A stretch of DNA of 64,000 nucleotides. Origin: Odoribacter sp. (GTDB lineage: Bacteria > Bacteroidota > Bacteroidia > Bacteroidales > Prolixibacteraceae). Positions within the stretch are counted from its first letter, which is position 1; each line of letters starts with the position of its first letter. A program made the position numbers and the translations under genes. The notes beneath the pieces were generated by a model. That model did not search any database and was not told where the DNA came from. It saw nothing but the letters and a program-made list of their open reading frames with translations. The stretch is from NCBI GenBank assembly GCA_013824715.1, contig PNOH01000005.1, forward strand, positions 62,001 to 126,000, read 5' to 3'. Shown piece by piece: positions 39,732 through 48,450 of the stretch.

Positions 39732-42716
39732 TTACAGTTTCCCGGCAAAGCCCATCAGTTTTTCTTTCATCGAATTTAATTCTGTCTCCTGAAGTGTATC
39801 ATCGGCACGTTCGATCAGTTCGTTATACAGCGATAAGTGATATCCGGCTTCTTCGGTGTTTAATTTTCTTTCGTTGGATGGGAAAGCTGCAAAATACTTA
39901 AGCCATTCTTCTAATGAGCCTGCTAATTCCTTAAACCGATTTTTCCCGAGTTGCTTTTGACCGTTTTCAGTATAAAGAGCGGCCATCAAAATGCTTTGGA
40001 AATCAACCGGCCATCGTTCTAAACTTATGGTTTGTTCTGCTTTTTTTAACACTTCAATCGCTTTAGCTGATTGCTTTTCTTCGGTCAGTTTTTGAGCCAG
40101 ACGGTAAAAGGCAGTCCTGAGTTGCATACTGGCCAGCATCCGGCGGTGATGCCAGTCGAAATAAACCGAAGGGTTGGCCAGGTTGTCCCAATTGCAGTTT
40201 TTTATTAATTTGGTGTAGAGGCTTACTGTATCAATCTTGCCCATGTTGAGAACCGAATTACTGTCGGTTTTCTGATCGGTCAAGCGAAAAACCAGTCCGT
40301 CGAAAATCAGGTTGTTTTTCAATCCATGTTCTTCCGGATCGACCCAGGATGTAAAACAAACCGGACGTTTTCCTTTGTTTGATGCGATGATATCCCAAAA
40401 TACAAGATCACCCTTGTTAATAGCCTTCTGTTTCAATTCGAGGTGGATATCTCCTTTCCCCTGCATTTCCAGCTTTATTTTTTGTACCGGGATGTAACTT
40501 ATTGGTTCCTGATTTTCGACTACAAGTTTTGTTTTCGAAGAGTCGCTGGCTACGAAATCCAGAACATCAGTCATGTGCTGCTCTGTTTCAATTTCAGGGA
40601 CGACATATACGTAATCAAGTTCACCTGACTGATATTTCTCCATGGGAATGGTCATTTTCAACGCTTCATTCTGATATATTTTTCGCTGTAATTGTCCGAT
40701 GTACCATTCAGCCTGCAGATAGGGCATAACCACAACACGAACATCCTTGCGGATTCCTTCCACTTCCTGGCAATACCAGAGCGGATAGGTATCATTGTCG
40801 GCATGGGTAAACAGGATGGCATCCTTTTCGCATGATTCAAGATAATTTCGGGCCAGGTCGCGTGCCGAATACCTTCCTGATCGATCGTGATCATCGAAAT
40901 TCTGCATTAAAAGTAACATGGGCGATGCCGCAAGACCGAAAACCAATGCGGCTGTTATTGCAGGTTTTTCTCTAACTATTTTTTTAATTCCAGAAAAAAT
41001 GGCCAAAATTCCTATTCCAATCCAGATGCTGAAGGCATAAAATGAACCAACATAAACGTAATCGCGTTCGCGTGGGGTATTTGGCACTTCGTTCAGGTAA
41101 ACGACCAGAACAAAACTCATCAGGAAAAACAGCAGACCGATAGTGAAAAAGTTATGTCTGTCATTTCGGTATTGAAAATAAAGTCCGATTATTCCTAACA
41201 GCAGTGGCAGGAAATAATACGAATTACGCCCCTTATTGTTCTTTGCTTCTGAAGGCAACGTGGTTTGTGGCCCTGAAAAATACCTGTCGATGAATGGAAA
41301 TCCTGACTGCCAGTTTCCGTTCAACAAGTTTCCGTTTCCCTGAATATCATTTTGCCTTCCGGCGAAATTCCACATCAAATAGCGCATGTACATGAAACCA
41401 AACTGGTATTTCAGGAAGAAAGACATATTTTCACTGAATGTTGGAATTGCAGTATTATTTAAATTTCCCTCCTCATTTCTGAATAAAATATTTCTGCCTT
41501 TAAATTTGACCCATTTTTTATAGGCCTCAATATGTTCAGGATCGCTGCTGTGCATACGTGGGAAAAAACCTGTCGTATTTGGGTTGTACACGACCTGCGG
41601 ATTTAATTTGCTTTTTATGTATTTTCCTTTTGAGGCAATCCAGGTATTTCGTTCCTGATATCCTGATGCTACTGATCCGAAATTAGCACCATATAAAATT
41701 GGTCGCGTTCCATATTGCTCGCGGTTCAGGTAATTCAGCAAACTGAATGTTGACTCCGGATTTCCCTGATTGACGGGCACCCCTGCTGATGCACGTATGA
41801 AGGTAGCCACATACGAGGTGTATCCAATCAGCAAAAAAGTCAGGCACAATAAGGCCAGGTTCAGCTTTGGAAAATGTTTGCGGTGGCTGTAAAATAATCC
41901 TCCTGAAATTGCACTAATCAGTAAAACGATGTAGGTAATCAATCCTGAATGAATAGGAAAATGTAGCTTGTTTACGAAAAAGAGTTCCAGATTTTTCGAC
42001 AGATCGAGCAAGCCAGGGATAAAAACCTGAAGCAAGGCCAGAATTCCAATTCCACTAATCAGGATTGCAGCGGCTAAACCTTTGAGCGAATAGTTGTATT
42101 TCCGGAAATAAATAATGAGTCCGACCGATGGAATGACCAGTAAATTCAGGAGATGCACCCCAATTGACAAGCCGATCAGGAAAAAAATCAGGATAATCCA
42201 TCTTGAAGAAAAAGGCAAATCAGCTTCGCGCTCCCAACGGGTTGCTGCCCACAATACCGCGGCGCTGAACAGCGATGAAAGCGCATAAACTTCAGCTTCG
42301 ACAGCCGAAAACCAAAATGAATCGGTAAAGGCAAACGACAAAGCTCCAATGGCGGCTGCTCCGAATTTCAGAAATAATGGAAAGGATTTTCTTTGTTTCT
42401 GCTCTATTTTTGAAACCATCCACACAATGGTCCAGAACAAAAAGAGAATTGTTGCAGCGCTCGAAACTGCCGAGACCAGATTGATGGTGTAGGCTGCTTT
42501 TGTAGAATCTCCAAAACTGAACAGGGAAAAGACGCGCCCAAGTAGCATAAATAACGGCGCTCCGGGAGAATGATTGATTTCCAGTTTCCAGGCCGACACC
42601 AGAAACTCGCCGCAATCCCACAGGCTAAGCGTAGGTTCGAGTGTTAAAATATAAACGAAAAGTGAAATGCAGAAAATCGCCCAACCGGCGATGTTGTTAA
42701 TTCTTTGCTGATTCAT
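39732..42716 (-). CDS. DUF2723 multi-pass membrane protein, protein O-mannosyltransferase-like
   Basis: 994 residues. The first half is a polytopic membrane domain with about a dozen helices (for example AGWAIFCISLFVYILTL and SWIILIFFLIGLSIGVHL-type segments). It carries LWDCGEFLVSAWKLEINHSP in the first loop, the conserved acidic/catalytic-type loop of DUF2723, a family placed in the GT-C glycosyltransferases. The C-terminal 400 residues are soluble, with NYLESCEKDAILFTHADNDT and helical repeats at the end. It probably transfers a lipid-linked sugar to exported proteins, but the function is only suggested by family. A perfect hairpin ends 4 bases before the start codon. Confidence 0.85.
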   Translation of the reverse strand: MNQQRINNIAGWAIFCISLFVYILTLEPTLSLWDCGEFLVSAWKLEINHSPGAPLFMLLGRVFSLFSFGDSTKAAYTINLVSAVSSAATILFLFWTIVWMVSKIEQKQRKSFPLFLKFGAAAIGALSFAFTDSFWFSAVEAEVYALSSLFSAAVLWAATRWEREADLPFSSRWIILIFFLIGLSIGVHLLNLLVIPSVGLIIYFRKYNYSLKGLAAAILISGIGILALLQVFIPGLLDLSKNLELFFVNKLHFPIHSGLITYIVLLISAISGGLFYSHRKHFPKLNLALLCLTFLLIGYTSYVATFIRASAGVPVNQGNPESTFSLLNYLNREQYGTRPILYGANFGSVASGYQERNTWIASKGKYIKSKLNPQVVYNPNTTGFFPRMHSSDPEHIEAYKKWVKFKGRNILFRNEEGNLNNTAIPTFSENMSFFLKYQFGFMYMRYLMWNFAGRQNDIQGNGNLLNGNWQSGFPFIDRYFSGPQTTLPSEAKNNKGRNSYYFLPLLLGIIGLYFQYRNDRHNFFTIGLLFFLMSFVLVVYLNEVPNTPRERDYVYVGSFYAFSIWIGIGILAIFSGIKKIVREKPAITAALVFGLAASPMLLLMQNFDDHDRSGRYSARDLARNYLESCEKDAILFTHADNDTYPLWYCQEVEGIRKDVRVVVMPYLQAEWYIGQLQRKIYQNEALKMTIPMEKYQSGELDYVYVVPEIETEQHMTDVLDFVASDSSKTKLVVENQEPISYIPVQKIKLEMQGKGDIHLELKQKAINKGDLVFWDIIASNKGKRPVCFTSWVDPEEHGLKNNLIFDGLVFRLTDQKTDSNSVLNMGKIDTVSLYTKLIKNCNWDNLANPSVYFDWHHRRMLASMQLRTAFYRLAQKLTEEKQSAKAIEVLKKAEQTISLERWPVDFQSILMAALYTENGQKQLGKNRFKELAGSLEEWLKYFAAFPSNERKLNTEEAGYHLSLYNELIERADDTLQETELNSMKEKLMGFAGKL

Positions 42717-42720
42717 CGGT

Positions 42721-42760
42721 GAACTTTTCCATTTCAGTACACGCTGAAATGGAAAAGTTC
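42721..42760 (-). promoter_or_regulatory. Perfect 17 bp hairpin abutting the DUF2723 start codon
   Basis: GAACTTTTCCATTTCAG (42721-42737) and its exact inverse (42744-42760) surround a 6-base loop. The structure ends 4 bases before the ATG (42714-42716), so if transcribed it would hide the ribosome-binding region. Confidence 0.7.
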
Positions 42761-42877
42761 AGATCGGGAAGAGATATTTTTCCTCTGCAAAATAATGAAG
42801 TAAAGTCACGGGTTTGAAAATTGGAATTAATGGGCAGATAGATATTGCTTTTTAAAATTCAGACTAAAGAAGAACAT

Positions 42878-43315
42878 TTATTTCTTCAATTTTCCTCTTA
42901 ATTCCTGCGTATTTATAAATTTTTTGAATCCTTTTTCTATCAATGAATGAACCAATACCTTATCACCAGTCCATAATTTGCAATTCAGATGTAATGATAA
43001 GGCCACAAACATCACATCATCAAAATCCACATCTTTAGTCAGTTCATCAGCGTTTAATAGAAATTCCTTGGGAATGAACTCTTCTGAAATAAAGTGAATC
43101 TTGGTATATAATATTTCTATAAGTTCATTAACCTCAGAATCACTAAGTTTTGTAATTTTCTTAATTTTTTGAAAGTGATTTTGTATCTCAACCTGAAGGA
43201 AACGGGGGCTATAAAATTTTACAGACTTGTCAGAATGAAGTAGTATTTGGCCAATCCAACTTTGTGAATTTAAAATTGCACTAAAAACAATATTAGTATC
43301 CACAACAATCTTCAT
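42878..43315 (-). CDS. PIN-domain toxin
   Basis: 145 residues. VVDTNIVFSAILNSQSWIGQ at the start, ELTKDVDFDDVMFVALSLHL and LWTGDKVLVHSLIEKGFKKF near the end supply the PIN acidic residues. This is the PIN group annotated as putative toxin-antitoxin toxin component. It overlaps its upstream gene by 4 bp. It lies away from the 12-20 kb island, between the DUF2723 and DUF1080 genes. Confidence 0.82.
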   Translation of the reverse strand: MKIVVDTNIVFSAILNSQSWIGQILLHSDKSVKFYSPRFLQVEIQNHFQKIKKITKLSDSEVNELIEILYTKIHFISEEFIPKEFLLNADELTKDVDFDDVMFVALSLHLNCKLWTGDKVLVHSLIEKGFKKFINTQELRGKLKK

Positions 43316-43524
43316 TTCAGAAGTCTTTCGCGATTAGCTTTATACCAATTTATATTTATTGCAGTCGAAAGTTTATCAACTTCAGACTGGGCCACCGAAT
43401 ACTTTGATGTAATTTCTTTATACCTAAAGAAGTTGGCCAATTCTTGAAGTTCGTCCGTGTCGACTGTAGGCAATAGCCTAATAATTACCTCGCTATTTGT
43501 TCTCTCTATTATCATGGCAATCAA
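43312..43524 (-). CDS. Antitoxin paired with the PIN toxin
   Basis: 70 residues. MIIERTNSEVIIRLLPTVDT (from the ATG three codons in) and ELQELANFFRYKEITSKYSV are typical of small antitoxins preceding PIN toxins in Bacteroidota. The C-terminal half is charged and could wrap the toxin. Overlap with the toxin gene is 4 bp. The exact start is uncertain, since two ATG codons lie within four codons. Confidence 0.68.
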   Translation of the reverse strand: MIAMIIERTNSEVIIRLLPTVDTDELQELANFFRYKEITSKYSVAQSEVDKLSTAININWYKANRERLLK

Positions 43525-43820
43525 GTTTTTACAAATTTAGTTCTTTAATTTGAAAGATAATACTTTTACTCAGATAAAAAATGCAGATTGGTTTTTAAAC
43601 TGAAGTAACTAGCTTTAAAATTCTGGATGAATCCTTTTCTTGGAATTGGCATCTTTACAGTATTAAAGGATTTAAGTTTGATTAATTCCGTAAAACCATT
43701 TTTAGGAAGCATCCAATGGGCGAATGGTCTGGATTTGTGCCCCGACACCTTGTACCTGGAAAGCAAATTATTGTCTGCCTGAATTTTATTTCCCGGTAAA
43801 CAGGGTTAGAAAACAGTAAT

Positions 43821-44609
43821 TTATTTCAGAAATTTTGCCGGTATCCCTTTTATCTTTTCAATCTCAACCTTCCGTATAAAAAACTCGCCGCCTTCCGACT
43901 GCAATTGAATTTTCCCTTTGGTGAGCGGAATTTTTTGTCCGTTTTCAAGTTTACTGCAATTCGTGTTGACCATCACAACTTGTCCGTTCACTACATGTAC
44001 AGAAGTTTGTCCGAAACAGTATAAATCAACCGTATTCCATTCTCCAAGCGGCTTTTCGGCGTCTTTCATTTTTTTAATCGAACGTCCGTTATCTGTTTCG
44101 CTGAAAAAGGTCGATTGCCCGTCAGGATTATAAAAGAAGGTTTTCCCGTCGTCTCCTTTTTTTACTTTGGTCTCGCACCAGGTATTGGCCATGAGGTACG
44201 TATCGCCCAGGTTATCGTGCATTAACTGGTGTTCGATATTGGCCATCCAGGTTCCGAAAGCCACACCAAAGGGGCCATAACTGTGGTATAATAAACCGCT
44301 GTTACGTCTTCCATACACTTTTTCGCCCCACTTAAATTCAAGGCGCAGGTGATAATTTTCGTATTCGGTTTTGGTGGCTAACGAGGCATTAATGTCGCCT
44401 GAAATGCGGATCACTTTTCCACCGTCCATTTCAATAACCTGATAAATAGAAGTAGGTGTAGCTTTTTTAGCAAGGTCTTCAAAACCTGTAATCGGGCTTC
44501 CGAGGAATATTTCCCAATTTTTCAGGTTCTTTCCATTGAAAAGTTGTTTTTGAGAAAATGCTGTAATTGACAGGAAACTAAGGGTTAAAAAGAGCAAAAG
44601 GGTTTTCAT
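43821..44609 (-). CDS. DUF1080 (3-keto-disaccharide hydrolase-like) secreted protein
   Basis: 262 residues. A signal peptide is clear (LLLFLTLSFLSITAFSQK). The mature part has LFNGKNLKNWEIFLGSPITG, LRLEFKWGEKVYGRRNSGLL and VEHQLMHDNLGDTYLMAN-like stretches, with GKIQLQSEGGEFFIRKVEIE at the end, which fits the DUF1080 beta-sandwich family. Members hydrolyse keto-disaccharides or bind sugars outside the cytoplasm. No C-terminal sorting domain is present, so it probably stays in the periplasm. Not in an obvious operon. Confidence 0.88.
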   Translation of the reverse strand: MKTLLLFLTLSFLSITAFSQKQLFNGKNLKNWEIFLGSPITGFEDLAKKATPTSIYQVIEMDGGKVIRISGDINASLATKTEYENYHLRLEFKWGEKVYGRRNSGLLYHSYGPFGVAFGTWMANIEHQLMHDNLGDTYLMANTWCETKVKKGDDGKTFFYNPDGQSTFFSETDNGRSIKKMKDAEKPLGEWNTVDLYCFGQTSVHVVNGQVVMVNTNCSKLENGQKIPLTKGKIQLQSEGGEFFIRKVEIEKIKGIPAKFLK

Positions 44610-44640
44610 GTTAGTTGGTTTTGGGTAAGTTGCAAAAAAA

Positions 44641-44664
44641 ACTGCCCCATAAAGATAGGGCAGT
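44641..44664 (-). terminator. Intrinsic terminator downstream of the 82-residue HTH gene
   Basis: ACTGCCC (44641-44647) and GGGCAGT (44658-44664) form the stem. On the minus strand seven or eight T residues follow (44633-44640). Confidence 0.75.
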
Positions 44665-44692
44665 CTATCGAAATAATAAAATAGAATTAAAA

Positions 44693-44941
44693 TTAATGTG
44701 CTGCAAGTAATTGTTGTGCACGGTCTAAAATAGCTGAATCGTCAATTAAAACAACGCCTCCGCCTGGTCCCGGTTCAATGTGTAATCCTACTGATTTACC
44801 TTTATCGTAGTTTGCGCCTCCAAAATAATTCCTGACGGTTTCAACTTCGATTCCAAATTCCTGCGCAATTTGACTGATTGAACCGGCAGGTAAACTGTCC
44901 TTGATGTGACGTAATTCGTTAAAAGTGATCTTTCTTTCCAT
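44693..44941 (-). CDS. Small conserved helix-turn-helix protein
   Basis: 82 residues. LRHIKDSLPAGSISQIAQEF and GIEVETVRNYFGG suggest a helix-turn-helix near residues 18-45. The second part has GLHIEPGPGGGVVLIDDSAI, a Gly-rich turn followed by LDRAQQLLAAH. A DNA-binding regulator role is likely but the target is unknown. It is a single-gene unit with its own terminator. I recall similar short proteins in many Bacteroidota, without an assigned function. Confidence 0.65.
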   Translation of the reverse strand: MERKITFNELRHIKDSLPAGSISQIAQEFGIEVETVRNYFGGANYDKGKSVGLHIEPGPGGGVVLIDDSAILDRAQQLLAAH

Positions 44942-45185
44942 GACAAGTAGTTTTTATGGTTTTACATCTTTTTCCTTCTAAAACGCCCTTTAAAGTTAGA
45001 ATTAATATAGAAATAATAAAAGGGCAAAGGCCATGTTTTAGTAGCAGGTTCTGTTGTTTATCAGTGCCGGGGTATATTTAACATCTCGGTTTTATCTCTA
45101 TTGTGCTTGTCTGATAAGCCATTTAGATTTGCTGACAATTGCATGACCAATCCGGATTGATGAAATAATTAACAATTTTTAAGAA

Positions 45186-48125
45186 TTATTGATCCCCCCG
45201 CCGGATAGCATCGTAAATAGCCTGATGGATGTTAGTTCGTATGTTCAGGTCGTTGATCGTTGTCATTCTGCGTGTTGGATGTACGCGGTTCGAAAGGAAA
45301 ATAAAAAGCAATTGGTTTTCAGGATCGGCCCAACAAAAAGTGCCGGTAAATCCGGTGTGCCCAAAACTATCGGGACTGGCGTTGGCTGCCGGAAATTTAT
45401 TTTTGCCGTTGGTTCCCGGATTTGGTTTATCGAACCCAAGTGCCCGGCGATTTTCGTTCAGGGGAAACTGAACTTTGGTGAACTCACGGATTGTTTCGGG
45501 CTTAATGTATTGTTTTCCTCCGTAATAGCCCAATTGCAGGTACATCTGCATCACTTTGGCCAGATCGTTGGCAGTACTGAAGAGGCCAGCATTGCCCGAA
45601 ACACCGCCCAGCAATGCTGCCAGTTCATCGTGTACAAATCCTTGTAAAAGTTCTTTCCTGAAAGTAAGGTCAATTTCAGTAGGGACAATCTCTGTTATTG
45701 GAAACCTTTCGTAGGGTTTAAATCCGGTGGAAACAGCGCCTAATGAGTTAAAGAATTCCTTGTTCAAATATTCCTGAAAACTGGTTCCGGTCAATCGTTC
45801 GGTTATAAAAGGGAACAGGCTGAAACCTAAGTCGGAATAATGAAATTCTTTTTGAGCCCGTAATGGCGATTTGATGATGTCGGCTATAATTTGGTTTTTG
45901 AAATCAGTACGAGCATACAATTTGTCGGATACCCTGATCTGAAATTTTTCCGAGGGTTGGCTGCGAAATACCCCATTCCGTAGTTTACTGTTACTTCCCG
46001 GTTCAAGCCAAAAGGGGATAAAGCTTTGTAAACGTGCCTGATGGGTCAGGATATCACGAACAGTGATTTCTGCTTTATTGGTATTTTTGAACTCATCGAA
46101 ATAGGTCGCAAAAGGCTTATCCAGATTGATTTTCTTCTGGTCGTACAACTTCATGATTGCTGGCAATGCCGCTGTAATTTTGGTAACTGATGCCAGATCG
46201 TACAGGTTGTTGTTTTGTACTGCCTGAACCTTTTCGTAGGTAAAAAAGCCGTAACTTCTATTAAATATGACTTTCCCGTTTTTGGCAACCAAAACCTGAC
46301 AACCAGGGAATGCCTTCCTGTTTATTCCAGATTCTGCCAGAGAGTCGAGTTTTGAATTCAGGAAGGCTGAGCTGATATTTACCTCTTCAGGAAGCGTATA
46401 TTTCAGGCGATGGATGGATTTTGTCTCAATTCCTGAATGTATCGGGAACATATCCTTCACGGTAATTGGTAGTTTACCGGTTGCATCTGTAGCTCCAAAG
46501 ATTAATTGTGCCGCCATTTCCTGAGCAATTGAATCATCCTGATAGGCAATTATTAAACTTTTGGTATTGGTGATTGAAGGAAAATTGGGGAGCGAATAAG
46601 GATTTCCAAAATAAGAAATAATTGTATTCCGGCCTTTAAGTTTTTCAATCAATTCAATTTGCTGATCGGTAATGCCGAACCGCCTTGAAGGGTACAAACC
46701 CATTCCGTTCATACCAATAATCACCAGGTTGTACGGATTTAGCTGGTTGAGCAGACTGTTTATTTCTACTTCTGAAGGAGTTTTGCCAATATTGAAATGA
46801 TCAACTTCAGCATAGTTTTCAAGCATTTTCTGGAAAGGCGTCAGTTGTTCAGAACCAAACATCAGGCTGGCCAATTTTAGTGTATCCAACCGTTGTAACG
46901 GAATCATGTTAAGTTGATTGATCAGTACAGTCAGAGATTGCTCATGAAGCAGCCGTTTGGTAAGCTGGTAGTGATTGTCGTTTAATTTCGGAGTTAGATT
47001 TTTTGTTTCAACCGGTTTTTGTTGATCGAGCCCGAGCCATTTTTTTACGGTCAAAATTTTCCTGCATTTGTCATCGATTTCGGTAACTGTTAATTCTCCA
47101 TTTTTAACTGCAAGTTTCACCGCTGAAATAGCCCGATCCAAACGAGGCACTATTTCGACCATGTCATTGCCTGCTTTCAGCGCTCTTACCGAAGATTCCG
47201 CTGATGAATACAAATTACTGATCCCTCTCATATTCATCGCATCAGTAATGACCAAACCGTTGAACCCTAAATCTTTTCTAAGTTTTTTATTAATAATTTC
47301 GGATGAAATTGTTGCCGGAATTCTGCCATCCGGTTCAAGCGCCGGAACCTGCAAATGACCGGTCATAATGGCACCAATCCCTTTATTGATGAGGTATGCA
47401 AATGGAAATATTTCAATAGAATCGAGTTGATTTTTATTCTGCGAAATTATTGGAAGATCGTGATGCGAATCTGCATCGGTGTCGCCATGGCCGGGAAAAT
47501 GTTTTGCAGTTGCCAAAACGCCTGCATCCTGCATTCCACTGGCATATAACCATGATTTTCGGGCTACCTGCATCTGGTCTTCACCAAACGAACGGTGATT
47601 GATAACCGGGTTAGAGGGATTTATGTTGATGTCGGAAACCGGGGCCATATTCATGTGGATGCCAAGCATTCGGCATTGTTCACCGATTTCGAATCCCATC
47701 CGATAAATTAAAGTATCGCTGGATATTGCTCCCAAAGCCATTTGCACCGGATAACTCAAAGTTGAATCTAACCTGAATCCCAATCCATTCTCAGCGTCAA
47801 TGGCAATCAAAAGAGGTATGTTCGATGCCTGTTGCAATTGAATCGAAATTTTTGCCTGTGCAATAGGTCCGCCCTGCATGAAAATGACCCCTCCTACCTC
47901 ATTTTTCTTAACTTGCCGTAGAAGTTCTTCGACATGCTGAGATTTATTATTTGAATAAGCCTGAATCATAAAAAGCTGGCCAATCTTTTGGTCCAGTGTC
48001 ATTTTTATCAACAACGAATCAACCCATTGATCTTTATTGTGCTTTAAAAAATCTGGTTTTTCTTGTGCCAGTGAAATTCCTGAAAGTAAAATCAGGAAGA
48101 AAAGTAATTGGGATATTTTTTTCAT
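45186..48125 (-). CDS. Fusion of glycoside hydrolase family 3 and class C beta-lactamase-like serine hydrolase
   Basis: 979 residues. A signal peptide (QLLFFLILLSGISLAQ) comes first. Residues 30-400 are a GH3 domain with IDAENGLGFRLDS, TAKHFPGHGDTDADSHHDLP and the nucleophile region GLVITDAMNMRGISNLY. A middle region of about 180 residues is the second GH3-type domain (FGNPYSLPNFPS, then FGATDATGKLPITV). From about residue 600 the serine hydrolase begins, with LASVTKITAALP (SxxK), HYSDLGFSLF (YxD) and FGHTGFTG (HTG). Such fusions probably act in peptidoglycan or amino-sugar turnover. It is complete and transcribed divergently from the beta-helix lipoprotein. Confidence 0.9.
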   Translation of the reverse strand: MKKISQLLFFLILLSGISLAQEKPDFLKHNKDQWVDSLLIKMTLDQKIGQLFMIQAYSNNKSQHVEELLRQVKKNEVGGVIFMQGGPIAQAKISIQLQQASNIPLLIAIDAENGLGFRLDSTLSYPVQMALGAISSDTLIYRMGFEIGEQCRMLGIHMNMAPVSDININPSNPVINHRSFGEDQMQVARKSWLYASGMQDAGVLATAKHFPGHGDTDADSHHDLPIISQNKNQLDSIEIFPFAYLINKGIGAIMTGHLQVPALEPDGRIPATISSEIINKKLRKDLGFNGLVITDAMNMRGISNLYSSAESSVRALKAGNDMVEIVPRLDRAISAVKLAVKNGELTVTEIDDKCRKILTVKKWLGLDQQKPVETKNLTPKLNDNHYQLTKRLLHEQSLTVLINQLNMIPLQRLDTLKLASLMFGSEQLTPFQKMLENYAEVDHFNIGKTPSEVEINSLLNQLNPYNLVIIGMNGMGLYPSRRFGITDQQIELIEKLKGRNTIISYFGNPYSLPNFPSITNTKSLIIAYQDDSIAQEMAAQLIFGATDATGKLPITVKDMFPIHSGIETKSIHRLKYTLPEEVNISSAFLNSKLDSLAESGINRKAFPGCQVLVAKNGKVIFNRSYGFFTYEKVQAVQNNNLYDLASVTKITAALPAIMKLYDQKKINLDKPFATYFDEFKNTNKAEITVRDILTHQARLQSFIPFWLEPGSNSKLRNGVFRSQPSEKFQIRVSDKLYARTDFKNQIIADIIKSPLRAQKEFHYSDLGFSLFPFITERLTGTSFQEYLNKEFFNSLGAVSTGFKPYERFPITEIVPTEIDLTFRKELLQGFVHDELAALLGGVSGNAGLFSTANDLAKVMQMYLQLGYYGGKQYIKPETIREFTKVQFPLNENRRALGFDKPNPGTNGKNKFPAANASPDSFGHTGFTGTFCWADPENQLLFIFLSNRVHPTRRMTTINDLNIRTNIHQAIYDAIRRGDQ

Positions 48126-48450
48126 TCGGGTCTCAGATCAGTGGGCAAAGTTAAAAAACTATGAAAATGTTTGACCTTAACTGATCAGGCATTTTGAAAT
48201 AGTGAATATTAAAAAAATATTGATTTGTTAATGTTTAAAAACTACTTTGATAATATTTTACAAGTGATTGCTGAAAAACAAGTTAAAGAACATTTTGTCG
48301 TAGTTTGCCTTTATTTACTGACATTTCCGAAGGCTTTAAAATTGATTTTGGCACATAATGGCCTGAATGTTAAAAAATGTGAAAATCATTTGTTATTTTT
48401 GGAATACTAAGTATTAGAATTCAACGTTTATAATCTGAAAAAACCTGGAG
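48126..48450. other. 325 bp divergent promoter region
   Basis: No supported gene; a 61-codon frame at 48225-48410 has no leader or recognisable content. The minus-strand element TAACTTTG (48146-48153) may serve the GH3 fusion, and the plus-strand TATTTTTG (48394-48401) the lipoprotein. Neither has a good -33 TTG at the expected distance. Confidence 0.45.
48146..48153 (-). promoter_or_regulatory. Possible -7 element of the GH3 fusion gene
   Basis: TAACTTTG on the minus strand fits TAnnTTTG, 20 bases before the ATG (48123-48125). No TTG at 17-23 bases upstream, so the match is partial. Confidence 0.35.

Noticed and set aside
42761-42774. Resemblance of AGATCGGGAAGAG to an Illumina adapter next to a perfect inverted repeat
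   Set aside because: There is one extra G and the match ends after AGAG; the sequence continues as ordinary AT-rich DNA. Noted only as a caution for the hairpin finding.
48225-48410. Small frame of 61 codons in the divergent region
   Set aside because: No leader, no recognisable content, and it overlaps the likely promoter area of the lipoprotein gene.
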